Shown here: in pieces, positions 10,918 through 32,400 of the stretch
How the letters are laid out: each line of letters opens with the position of its first letter
Position numbering within the stretch: the stretch's first letter is position 1
Source of the DNA: Mytilus trossulus
Lineage: Eukaryota; Mollusca; Bivalvia; Mytilida; Mytilidae
NCBI RefSeq assembly: GCF_036588685.1
Contig: NC_086375.1
Span: 44,051,270 to 44,115,269 of the forward strand
Direction: 5' to 3'
DNA: 64,000 nucleotides
Notes under the pieces: model-generated
What the model was told of the DNA's origin: nothing
Databases searched by the model: none
Seen by the model: only the letters and a program-made list of their open reading frames with translations
Translations under genes and position numbers: made by a program

Positions 10918-12310
10918 ACCACCAAATTCCTGATATTATTCGTGTCTTACAGGATTTTTTTTTTGTTTTCATACCTTTAACAAAAATGAATATATGAAAT
11001 TCACGTTTCGTTTATTTAAATGAGCTCAATAGTTACATACTACAATATGAATGTTTAATGGCGCAAACAAGACTTGTTTTATGTCTCTTGTGAATCTAAG
11101 AATCTCAGTGAGTTAGCTTGCTCAACTCAAGTAGAAAAGTTTTTGTACATTAACAAAAGTATTCTCATCAGAAGTGGCTTAACACAAGCAAAATGTGTTG
11201 ATATGTGCCGTCATGAATGGAATCAACGAGAGATACTTGGTATACATATCAATGTTGTATAGAACTAACTGCCTTCATATCGCTGATAATGATAGCTAAT
11301 TGCGCCTCTTTTTTCATACGTTGAAGAAAAACCAAAACATAATGACCTAGGACCATTTAACAACACCATTAGAAACATTCTCAATATATGTGGCGATATG
11401 TTTTAGTGTCGATTCATAGTAAGGTTCTTCAGTTTATCAGCAGAAGAGGTGCTTGTCTTACAATCAAATCGAACGGGTTTTCTCTGATTGGTTAATAACC
11501 TATTACTTCAAATTTGGTTACAATTATAATAAAGATTCTTGGGTTATCATCCAATCAGAATTAAACGAGGATCGTTTTTGATGATATTTCATCCATATAT
11601 ATATATATAACTGCTTTCAAGTTCAACAAAAGTTGAATTGGAAAAAGGTTAGACATTCATTGATTGCAAAAGGTCACATAGTCTCCTAGGTAAAGTAACT
11701 ATGTGCAACATATGGGTTCCTGAAATAAGAATTATAAACCTCTTCAATATGAAAATTCAAACGAATCAAATCATTACATCAATATTAACAGAAACCTATA
11801 ATTCAATAATAAAGAATGTTTGAATGGTATGATAACCTTTTTATTAAGACACATCTCCACAAAAGTTTGGATTGTATGAGACATTAGAACTTCAGGTGTA
11901 CACATTTGCCCTCTTTGTTTAGTGCAAAATGCAGGATAGAGTTACATTAATCCATACTATTATGTGTTCGTTTATAATGTGGTTGGAGGTTTTGATTTCG
12001 GCCATTTAATAAAGGACTTTTTGTTTTGAATTTTCCTTGGAGTATTTTTGTTATTTTACTTTTTACAGTTCTGATGTGGTCAAATTCCTCCATTAATTTT
12101 AACCAAGTTTCTACTTTTAATTTATTTGTTTCCCAAACTATGATACCTGGAGTAGGTTTCACAAAAAAAGTTACGATCAAGATCGATTGTAAGTCATGAA
12201 AAATTCAGTTGCCTTAATTAAGATAAATCTTAGTCGTATTTTTTTTAAGAAACTGACTTCTGTTTACTTATTTACATCTAATGAACCATTTTGAAACAAT
12301 GCTGTTTTGT
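10918..12310. other. Downstream region without a gene
   Basis: AT-rich. The 3' UTR of the CARD-like gene probably begins here, but no clear polyadenylation signal close to the stop was picked out. A (ta)n run lies at 11597-11609. No domain-bearing frames are present. Confidence 0.4.
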
Positions 12311-12455
12311 GGTTAATAGTTATCAAAGGTATCAGGATTATAATTTAATATGCCAGACGCGCGTTTCGTCTACATAAGACTCATCAGTGAAGTTTAGATC
12401 AAAATAGTTATAAAGCCAAACAAGTACAAAGTTGAAGAGAAGAAATTATACTTTT
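12311..12455 (-). repeat. Hammerhead-bearing repeat fragment
   Basis: On the minus strand this carries CTGATGAG, stem II GTCT-loop-AGAC, GAAA and CGCGCGTC (12350-12387), followed by the family tail aattataatcctg and cctttgataactatt. The upstream part (ttataaagccaaacaa on plus, 12410-12425) matches the body of the unit at 57700-58046. The catalytic core is intact. Stem I is weak: after A-U, C-G and U-G the pairing breaks. So this is a partial and probably poorly active copy. Confidence 0.75.
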
Positions 12456-14846
12456 CTTAATCTGAATTCTATTGGAAATTCTTAGTTCTTTTCTGTCAAT
12501 ACTTTCTCACTACACGAAAGAGATGAAAAAATAAAGCTTCCAAGGAGCATGATAGCTCGTCTGGGATAGCAGTAGAGGCAATATGGTCCATGTTTGGTCC
12601 AAAATATTGTAAATTACTTAAGAAGATAAGTTAAGGAAATAAAAATTAATTTATCATTTGATAAGTGCGAGGTTTGGTTCACAACAAAACCAAGTTCAAC
12701 CCTCCGTGTTTTCTTAATATGTCCTGTACCACATGAACATGGCATTTTTTTTTACTAATACTTCGTTTCTATGTATGTTGCATCATAGTTCGTTTTTGAT
12801 GAATTTCAGTGTTTCTTTTATTTAATTGTTTTCCCCTCAAAGTTCATGTGTTTCCCATCAGTAGAAGTTTTTTTTCTCAATTGATTTACGACACTTGAAC
12901 AGCTGTATACTACTGTTGCCTTTATTGATAATTTTTCATAGTAGCAAACCATGACTTTTGTAGAAGTTGATTGAGTATTTTCCTTGTAGTGTCAACATTT
13001 GAGCATATTTCGGATTGATAACCAAAACTATATGTATTCAGTGGAATTTCATAAAAAGATTAAAGAAGTCTTCATAATAAATACTGTTATTATTAGCCTG
13101 CTGATAATGTCTCTACCAATGAAATATGGTTTGTAATCTAATTTTTTCTTCTATTTTCATAATTCATCATGAAATATGTGCATGATGAAATGTTATAACT
13201 TTGTTAATCTTGTCTTAACAAGGGATTATTTGCAAATTGAATAATTTTGAAATATGGAAATTGATATTATAAACAAATGCATGATCACTATGACGTAAAC
13301 TAACTCAACTTAATATGGTTTGACATGCTTAAAAGATTTAGTTCAATTATTGAAATATTAGTGAAAGTAAAATTAACCTTAGCCATGGCTAACCCTAATT
13401 GGTTCAGTTAGTTTTCATCATTATTTTCATGTATATTTCCTAACTGGATGTATGGTCTTATATTACTATTTTTGGCAAATATGAAGTAGTTCTCAAATAC
13501 TTCCTTTTCTCTGGTCATAAATGGACATTCATGCCAGTTTTGATTAGCATTGGAAGACGAGAAACTTGTCTGGCATACAAAATGTAAATCCTGGTATCTA
13601 TGATGAGTATATTTACCTCTTGGTTGCTCCAGATATTTACCTTGAGATGGCTTCAAATGTTCTCATCAACCACAAGCTTTAAAACTTCTTTCCCAATAGT
13701 TGTTGAAAGAGGTAAAACATATTGAAATAGACAATCACAATCAAAGATTACTTTGTAGTCATGATTTCCATCCAATTGGAACCAAATGGAGATCTTTTGG
13801 AGGAGAATCTCCCATCTTTTTCCTAACAAACTTGCACTTAAATAAACAAAGCAGTTTAGACAAGAATATGAAATGCCCCCATTTCTGCCAAAAGATCAAT
13901 ATCAAGATTTTGCTTTCTAGTTTCAGCAGGAAAAAGCATAATTTATATTGGGTTTAAAGGGAAACATGTGGAACTATATGTCACTATGTTTGCTGATGGA
14001 TCAACATTATATGGAGAGCTTTTGTATTCAATGATCAACCTTTCCAAATAAGGGGATTTTTCAAAGGGATATTGTATAGATCTGAAAAATTATCATTTTT
14101 GAAATATTTGGATGATAACTTAGTGCAATACAAAAATTGTGAACAGAATTTTTAATAAAATGATTAAAGTTTTTAATTATACAACCACATGATGATTTCA
14201 GTTTTTAGTGGATTTAGAATGGTTCCAACTTTTATCAAAAACAAAGCATTAAAAATTGATAACAATACACAATTATTTTCAATATCTGTACATGTATTCA
14301 TTTAGTGTGTAATTCCTTTTTTTATATCTAGTGTCAACATCACAATTCATGTATAAGTTCAAAGAATAAACTCACAAATACTTCTTATTAATATGTGTCA
14401 TATCAATTAAACTATAACAGGATATTCAATTGCTTCTTCTTTTTGCAACATGATATACTTTTAATGTTTTAATTCATTTGAAAGCTTTTTCACTATAAGT
14501 TTCTGTAGTATTACTGTATCACAGTGTCACACAGTTAGTTAGGGTAAAATGTTGTAGATTCAATCCCTATCAAAGTCAATCATTATAATAGGTATTTGCC
14601 TCTTTCCACCAAGCATATGGCATTCAGCTATGTAATACTACATAGTAAAATACTGGTCAGTTAAGAGTCACCATAATGTGCCAAGGTAAAGAGACATTAT
14701 TCCTTTTAAAGTTTGGATTCTAGGACAATTCAAATCATATAGAACAAATTCAATTGATGATGAAGATTTTCAGTTTACATCAACACAAAAAAGGAGGATG
14801 GAAGCAATTGTTTCTCAATTTAGTTTCTATTTTTGAAGAATTGCAC
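12456..14846. other. AT-rich stretch, mostly unassigned
   Basis: No gene is supported. At about 13560-13615 there is a short decayed tail of the hammerhead family (gtctggcatacaaaatg, then aatcctggtatctatgatga). The frames at 13408-13656 and 13700-13957 have no recognisable features. Confidence 0.4.
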
Positions 14847-14850
14847 TTAA

Positions 14851-15652
14851 GGTCAAGTAACAGTAAATGGGCTATGTCACAGATTGAAGTAAAATTTTGC
14901 ATACAACTCTGGCTCGATGAACTCCAACTAAAAATCGAAAAAATAATGCATTTATCTCATTTATCATTTAAAATATTACTGATTGAATTATTACAAAATT
15001 GGTGAGCATTTGCATAGAAAGCACATAAAATCGGCATAAAACCTTCTAAAATTTGACTTAAAATCGCCAAATCTCTAATTCTACTCCATAGATTTTTCTT
15101 AAAAAACTATATGTTGTTGATACATAAAATACTGTTATAATGATGTTAAATAAAGATAGGGTCACCAACTTCGTTTTTTCGGTACACATCATTCAATGTT
15201 GTGTTCTTTGTGAAAAAATCCTATAAAATGTCGAATTATCGTAATGTCGCCGTGTTGGAGGCCGTAAAACGTTGATTTTTGACGTTTTTCACTACCAACA
15301 AGGTGAAAAAATTATTATTAGACAACAAACGAAGTCGGTGACCCTATCTTTATTTTGCATCATTATAACGGAATTTTATGTGTCAACAACATACAGTTTT
15401 TAAAGAAAAATCTATGGAGTAGAAAAAAAGATTTGGCAATTTTAAGACAAATTTTGTATGTTTTTTTGTCGATTGTATGTGCTTTCTATACAAATATTCA
15501 CCCATATTAAAAGAAATCAATCTGCAATATTTCAGATAATAAAAGAGATAAATGCATTATTTTTTCAATTGTCAGTTGTAGTTCACCGAGCTAAGATTGT
15601 ATGCAAAATTTTAGCAAAATCTGCGACATAGCCTATTTACTGTTCCTTGACC
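14851..15652. mobile_element. Long inverted-repeat element flanked by TTAA
   Basis: Two arms of about 320-340 bp (14851-15190 and 15330-15652) are near-perfect reverse complements around a central spacer of about 140 bp. The ends read ggtcaagtaacagtaaat on the left and the complement of ggtcaaggaacagtaaat on the right. TTAA sits immediately outside each end (14847-14850 and 15653-15656). Size, structure and TTAA fit a non-autonomous element moved by a piggyBac-type transposase, or another TTAA-targeting one. There is no coding capacity. Confidence 0.8.
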
Positions 15653-15656
15653 TTAA

Positions 15657-16671
15657 ATGGAAAGGAATTTTAAAGCAATATTTAAAAATAAAAAAGGAAA
15701 TTGAAGCAAAAACAAACCAATGGGGCAGGAGTAAGATACTTAATAACTAATGTAGCCAGGTTTTTTTTTGCATTATTTTATTACATTATACTATAAAATA
15801 AACATAAAATTAGAAAAATAAATGACAAAAAGGTAAAGACATATATATTTGTGTTACCAAGGAGTATGTTATATTTTGAAGGATAAATGCCTTTTTATAC
15901 TTTAAACACAAAAAACAAATTTTTGTAACACATGATGGTTACAAATAATAATGAATTAAATATAAACTTTGTTTATAAAAATACAAAATATGTAAAAACT
16001 GAAATCTATAGAACAATAAATATCACAGCCTTTAGATAAAACATACATAAAAATATCAAAATATCAAAAATACTCAATATGATAATCACAGATCATCTTT
16101 TTATATAAAACATTTGTTTAAGAAAATAAAATGTGTCATACATTTCAATAAGATGTCAACCTGAGTTTCATGCAGACATGATGACTTTTCATAAATATTG
16201 TTATGAAAAATTACTTCTCCAATAGTAATGTTGCTCTCAGTATTTATATAATACTCCTCTGAAATTTGTTAATCTGTGTATTCAAATATTACTGGGAGAA
16301 TATCATCAATGTAAAAAATAGGAAAGGAAACTTATTATTCACACTAGATTTTGCATTTCAATCTTTAAAATAATATACTAAAAAAAAGTTTAGAATAACA
16401 TTGCATAGGTATTAAACTTTAGTAAAGGCAAGAAAATACCCCAATATTTTTTTTAATTTAACCAAATTAGAATTAAATTTCTCTATAATGAGTAGATTTA
16501 AACATTTCTACACATATCTTTATTTTTTTTTAATTAAAGCAATGTAGATGTATTGCATGTGATTGCACTACCCTTTTAAGTGAAAACAGATACTTTCGAC
16601 CATATCTAAAAACTAAATATATAAATTAAGTCCATAAATAGTTCTTTAAAAGTGCATTTATACACCAAAAT
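15657..16671 (-). other. Probable 3' UTR of the Rab-like gene
   Basis: AT-rich sequence directly downstream of the Rab stop codon. Several minus-strand AATAAA-like signals occur (for example tttatt at about 16519 and ttttatt near 15775). Which one is used cannot be told. No other feature is seen. Confidence 0.35.
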
Positions 16672-26102
<9,431 letters not shown>

Positions 26103-26529
26103 TCTCTTAACAAATCTTAACAATTAATGTTTGACATCGATTACTAGTAAATTAAAAAAGTTAAAAATAAATGTGACTGTTTTTCTTGGAGACCGAAACC
26201 GGAAACTATAAATAAACTATAAAATTAGGTCTGGATCCGGAATTCCAAACTGATAAGACAAGAGCTCACATTTATAAAGTTTATGTGATATATTTTAGGT
26301 GTCATAATTAGGTAAAACTATATTCATATTGGGAAATAAAAATGAGTTATGCATGATTAAGGATAAAAAGATTAAGGGATAATGGAGAACGCATTTAATC
26401 TTTAAACACCTGCAAATTTTCACTCACCATGATAAACTGATAAAGGCATCATGCATGATCATGCATGGCCCAAATGATTTTGTCTCCTTTGTATTTAGAT
26501 TGAAGCTGTTCCTTTAATGTGGAACCTAA

Positions 26530-26920
26530 AAATGATAAATCTAAAACACTCTTGTCAGAAAACACAGTGGCAGGTCCAGAAATTACCACTAAAGGGGGTG
26601 GGGGCTTCTGACTGCCATAATATTGGGAGGGTAGGAGGGGTCCTGATCCAGAAATCTCTGGCTTATAAATATGAAATCCTGAAATCCCGGGTTTAAAAAC
26701 ACAAATTCCTGAAGTCCCGAGATTTGAAAAAAGAACTCCCGGATCCCGAAAGGGTCAATCCCGAAATCCCAAACTTAAAAATACCAGATCCCGCCACTGA
26801 GTCCTGATAAAGGTCCTATCTCCCCTCAAAATAGGATCCTGCTCTGTTTATGGCCTAAAGGTCCCATCCCCCCTCATAATAGGATCCTGCTCTGTTCATG
26901 CCCTTATATATATAAATTTA
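26530..26920. repeat. GC-richer dispersed repeat with duplicated module
   Basis: The stretch has short iterated phrases (gaaatcccgggtt, gatcccgaaagggtc, gaaatcccaaac). It also has a module repeated about 65 bp apart: ataggatcctgctctgtt at about 26830 and 26878. It stands out from the AT-rich surroundings. A dispersed mussel repeat is likely, but its limits are uncertain. Confidence 0.45.
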
Positions 26921-27899
26921 TAACCAGTTCAAATTATCATGATTATTATAACATCTTTTTTCTGTGACAGCTTCCTAGAGAGTATGAATGCACTTTACTG
27001 TGGTTCTCATCAGGGTCTCTTCGTGACACGTGAAAGTCAAATTATAAAATGACAATTGCTAACATACGTGTAAGTGGGATACGGGAATCTGACAAAACAG
27101 TAAGCGGGATCCGGTATTCAAACCCCTAATGAGACCCCATTTGCCAAGCATCAAACGGTAATTTTTCATGATTCGGTCAAAATATGCCTATCATGATTCA
27201 TTACAGGTCTTAAATAATCATCATAACCGTTATTTTTCATGGAAAAAAATTAAGGTTATTCAGTTGATTATTTTATCCTCTAAAAGAAAGTGCACATTTT
27301 ATCTTCATGCACCAAAAATTACGGTTAGTGTCATTTCGCAAGAATTTTTACCGCACGGTTTGTTGTCATGTAGGTAACCCAATTACTACCCTCTTCCTAT
27401 GACTTTCAAAATGTGATTATTATTTGAACTTAAGAGTCCATTTTCACGTTTGCAATTATAAGTCTCATGATGTTTTTGGTTTCTGTAGACTGCTAAGGAA
27501 GAGATAGCGCTTTTGTTGTGAAATCACAGGAAAAACAAGATATTAGAAAATCCCTTACAACCATTTATTACATATATTCCAAACATTAAAGTACAATGTT
27601 AACAATGATAAATTGAGTAAGACAAAGCACAAATAATTAACGATCAAAATAAGCGCACATAAGAATGGTAATGAAATAAAACGAGCAGGCTAATGCCGCT
27701 ACATGGCAGCACTTCCCACCTGCAAAGTGGAAAGGGATTAATATAAGTTGCAATAACTTGTTTCCCTATCCATTATATGTAAATGAATATATTTAAACTA
27801 CTAAAACAGCACATCTATTAAGCACTTTAAAATTTACATAAGCAAGCATGATTTGAAGCAAAGGCCTAGTACTTAATATCTATAGTTAACAATGGTTAA

Positions 27900-28522
27900 G
27901 GGCATACGATACAGTTTTGATCCTGTATTTACAAGTTCGTGAAAATTTGCATATAGGCTGTTTTTTACCTGATTGAATCAAATATGTAATAAAAATTATA
28001 CCTTCATGTGCTACTTTTTGAGTAAAATGAGGTCGAAATTTTGTATATTTGCTCAAAATTCAGATTTGAGGCCGTAATTTCTTTTTCGAAAAAAAGACAC
28101 AACTTTTTTGTTATAAAAGATAATCACAAATTGTTTTTTGTTCTATAATTGGTTATTTCTGTATTTTATAAGTATCATAAAAAATTATGCATTTTTTTAA
28201 TTCAGAAATAACTCATATTCATCAAATGTTCATGAATTGAGGAAATTACATCATTTTTTACTGCATGTTTATCAAAATTTTAAAAAATCCTCTATTTACA
28301 TTTTTATAAAATTTGGGTCACATAATCTCCCTGCAAAATGAAACAAAATGCTGTTTTGAAAAATAGGGGTCCATGAACTCGTTTTCAAATTAAATCAGTT
28401 TGAATGATAAAAATCAGTCGAAAAATGCATCTTTTCCAGATATATGTCACAGTTTGACGTCGCGAAAATAACATTTTACGTTAGCAACGTCATTACCTCC
28501 CCTGTAACTGTATCGTATGCCC
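27900..28522. mobile_element. MITE-like element with 17-bp perfect TIRs
   Basis: The left end gggcatacgatacagtt and right end aactgtatcgtatgccc are exact reverse complements. TTAA (27896-27899) and TCAA (28523-28526) flank the ends, consistent with a TTAA duplication with one substitution. The internal 590 bp are AT-rich with no coding frame. Confidence 0.8.
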
Positions 28523-29418
28523 TCAAGAGGGAAGACATGATTTACAAAATGATTTATAAATTTTAGAGTTGTAATTGGCTTTTAATATGTTCAGTATTTT
28601 TTAAACTGCCAGTAAAGTTCCTAGTTGGTTACTTTTTGTCTTTTTACTTTTTCTGTTGTTTTTGTGCTTCTGTCGATCTCTGAAGACAAGCCCTTTCTAA
28701 TTGATTCAAATAGTTCTTATGTTGTGCTTTTTCAACATTATTGAAGGTTAAAATAGGGTCCAGTGCTTTTCCTCTGAGCAGTGAAAATCTGATTAGAAAT
28801 AAAATCAGCTACATTTGTATGGTAACTGCTACAGTCTGTTAGAATGTAAAAGATAAATTCAATCTCACATTGGATTAGTGTAAACTGAACTTGAATAAAA
28901 AATAAAACACTTACTGTGAATTCATTATTATTCGTTGGATACTAATTTTTGTGGGTTCTGTGGGTACAGGTCAACCACGTCATCATATGTTCAACAAATA
29001 GCATATTTTCAATAGGCTTTGCATACAGAGATAGGCAAAACTAAGAAATCAAATATCTATGAAAATGCAAGTTTTCAGCAATCCACAAAAATTGATACCC
29101 ACAAAAAATAATTAATTCTAACAAATTAAGTTTGAAAATAGATTAAACATACACCAATTTTGTTAGATAAATGTATTTTTTTAAATTATAAAACCTCATA
29201 GAAATTAGATTCAAACATACATATATAAGAACCAAAAATCAAACCTTTTTTGATTATACTCAATTGAACATAGAAAAGTTATTACAGAATTCCATGCTAA
29301 TTAAAAACTTTATGTCAACATTAAATACAAATAACATTTTAGCTAGCTCAACAAATATATCATGTTTACAAATAATAGCCATGCTATGTTTTATTTTTCA
29401 GCATTAAAAAAGTACACT

Positions 29419-32400
29419 ATGAGCCACAGAGTAGGATTTGCCTTATTTGGGCTTGGCAATATGGGTATGTATATTAATAGTTTTAAAAATTTCTTGTTTG
29501 AAGCATAAATATATATGCGAGACAAAATTAGTGGTGTCTGACATACTATTGTCTATTATATGAACATTTGATAAATGTTATTTTGTAGACTTGTAATACA
29601 TTTTGATTTTTAAAAGGGGCAAAAAATTAGATTTATCTTTTTATTTCACCATCCTTTCTCATTTACCTATGAAAATGTGCTAATATAAGAGGTTTTAATC
29701 TATGTGGATTTCGGAATAACATCACTTAATGTTGTATTAATTAATTAACTAGGTAGGTATCATTATTTAAAGGTTTTGACATAAAAACTTGTCAAATGTT
29801 TGCCAGTCTTCATTTGACATTGGCAATATGATAAAAATATAAAAAAGAAAGAAAATCAACAAAATGGAATTATTACAAAGTCTTTTTAAATAATGTTAAA
29901 GACCTGTGACCCATTTCACAAAAAGTCTTAATAAAAAAGATACTCTGCAGTCATAAACATTTCATGATATATTGCAATTGCTTTTGACGTAAGACATTTT
30001 AGGGAACAGAGCCAATTGTCTATTATATTGTATGGGAACACTCATGCCACATCAAAAAGTTGAAGTACTGATCTACAAATTCAAAATTTTCTTGCAAAGA
30101 ATATTCCGCTTATTTACAAAATCTGAAAAGATATATACTAGGGGACAAAAATATTATGAATACATTTTGTTTGATTGATCCACTATTTAATCATATAATC
30201 ACATTGGTGGCTATTTTTTCCATGATTAGACAATTTGAAGAAAAAAATCAGATTCTGAAAAATGAGTTTAAAAGCGAATAGAAAGAGATACATGTATACT
30301 CAAGGAACTTATTAACGAATATTCCTGCACCAGATCAGTAATTCAAATCCCTTGGAGCCTCTTGTTTGAAAATAAGGCACATCCAATATATTTTCATGTG
30401 ACATAGAAGAATCCCTTTGAGCCTCTTGTTTGAAAATAATTGCATTTGACCTAATAGATCAAAATCAAAGTTGTATGTAGGAGTCAGAAAAAAAACCCAG
30501 AGCACCTAAAATGATGAAGACAATTACTGCAATAAAAACTCATTATCAAAATTATTTTTCAGGCTTGGCCCATATGAAGAATATTATGCTTTCACCCAGA
30601 GCTACGGTTAACTGGATCATAAGAAACAAGTTAGAAGATGCTGAGAAATTTGTTAAAGACCACAATCTGTCAGCTAAATGTACTACACCAGACAAACTAG
30701 AGGCTGTTTATAATGATCCAAAGTAACAAAAAGTTTACCTTATTATTTAGCACAAAATTTATACTCAACAAACTGATATGTTTAGATTATAAGATTTTTA
30801 ATTGGATTTTCAAATTTAATCCAGTTGTGGATTTGTGGTCTCAGAAGTATATGATAGTGATTTTTTTGGAACAGTCTGTTTTCTGAAATGAAGCCGACAT
30901 TCAAACATATCACCCATCGACAGTAGCTTTGTAATATATGCAATGCTTTCACGTTTGAAATTTCATACTACAACTGAAAAGTGGGTTCATAGACATGATA
31001 GATATCTAATGTATACCCTTTTCAAATGAACTTTTTTCCCTAGTAACAATCCAAATTTTGACTTTATCTAAACATTCTCATTTAATGTGTTGTGTCATTT
31101 GTTCTCTGTCTGAAATATGTGAAACCTATACCACTGGAGAATTCACCAAACAATAATCAATTACTGTAAATTCAAAAATTATTGCTTGCATTTATTATTG
31201 CGATTTTGTTATTTTGGACTAAAAAGTAAAATGCTATTTAAATTTTTGCCATATTCAGAAAAATCCTGTTTGATTCAAAGAAAAGATTTCAAAATGTGAG
31301 TTCTAATTATTTTGATGATAACCCTGTTGCATTCTTGGCAATAATAAAAACATCGCAATAATTTCTGAATTTAAAGTATAATAATCGACTATGATTCTAT
31401 TTCAGTGTGAAAGCAGTGTTGATATGTTCTCCAACAACAACACATGAAACTATCATCAAAGATTCTTTAAATGCAAGTAAGTATTTATTTTTTGTCTTAT
31501 CTTCAGAAAAGAATGGCAAAATGGACACATATAAACTTTAATCAAATGTTTGAGATGCAAAAAAAAACCTCTTAAATTTTAAAATCCAAAGAAGAATGTC
31601 TTTTATAGTTTTAGTAATACAGATATGTGTACTTTCTAATTAGCGTGTCTTTTAATGAACAAATGTTGAAAAGGGTTACATGAAGATATTTCTGATATAA
31701 TGGTAAAATTAATTTTATTTTTATATATTTCTATCAAGTTTTAACTTTTAATATTGAACACCATAAATATTTCTTTCAGACAAGGCAGTATTTTGTGAGA
31801 AACCAATTACAGATAACATAAAAACTACAGAAGATTGTTACAATGTAGCAGCTTCTAAAAACAAACCATTGTTCAATGCTCTACACAGGTATGATTTTTA
31901 CTCAGATTACTGTGGGAAACTGTAATTGTGATATTGTAATTGCTTATGGATTTTGTGCTGAAATTAAAAAACACATAATTTTCATGAATTTTGTCATCAA
32001 AAAGTAATGAAGAATACATCAAAAGTATGGAAACAAAATTTCTCTCAGAAAATGATTAGAACTCTACCAAAAAAAGCCTGAGTGATTTTACCTGAAGGAC
32101 ATGGCTTAAAAAACTCAGTTTTTTTACAGATTTTTTATACGACCGCAAATTTTGAAAAAATTTTCGTCGTATATTGCTATCACGTTGGCGTCGTCGTCGT
32201 CGTCCGTATACTTTTAGTTTTCACACTCTAACTTTAGTAAACGTGAATAGAAATCTATGAAATTTTAACACAAGGTTTATGACCACAAAAGGAAGGTTGG
32301 GATTGATTTTGGGAGTTTTGGTCCCAACATTTTAGGAATTAGGGGCCAAAAAGGGCCCAAATAAGCATTTTCTTGGTTTTCGCACTATAACTTTAGTTTA

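Larger units (their letters stand above)
26103..29400. promoter_or_regulatory. Head-to-head intergenic region
   Basis: This separates the Rab-like start (minus, 26102) from the oxidoreductase coding start (plus, 29419). Both promoters should lie here, but no core elements could be identified with confidence. The sequence ttatttttcag ending at about 29401 looks like a 3' splice site, so the oxidoreductase transcript probably has an upstream non-coding exon in this region. The region also holds the repeat at 26530-26920 and the element at 27900-28522. Confidence 0.4.

Noticed and set aside
13700-13957. 85-residue frame
   Set aside because: No recognisable domain and no splice or repeat evidence. 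Composition fits chance in AT-rich DNA.
26998-27030. ctcatcag on the plus strand as a further hammerhead
   Set aside because: The surrounding bases lack stem II and a properly placed GAAA box.
27697-27730. GC-richer patch that might be part of a tRNA
   Set aside because: No cloverleaf with T-arm and anticodon arm could be drawn. No tRNA or rRNA gene was found anywhere in the window.
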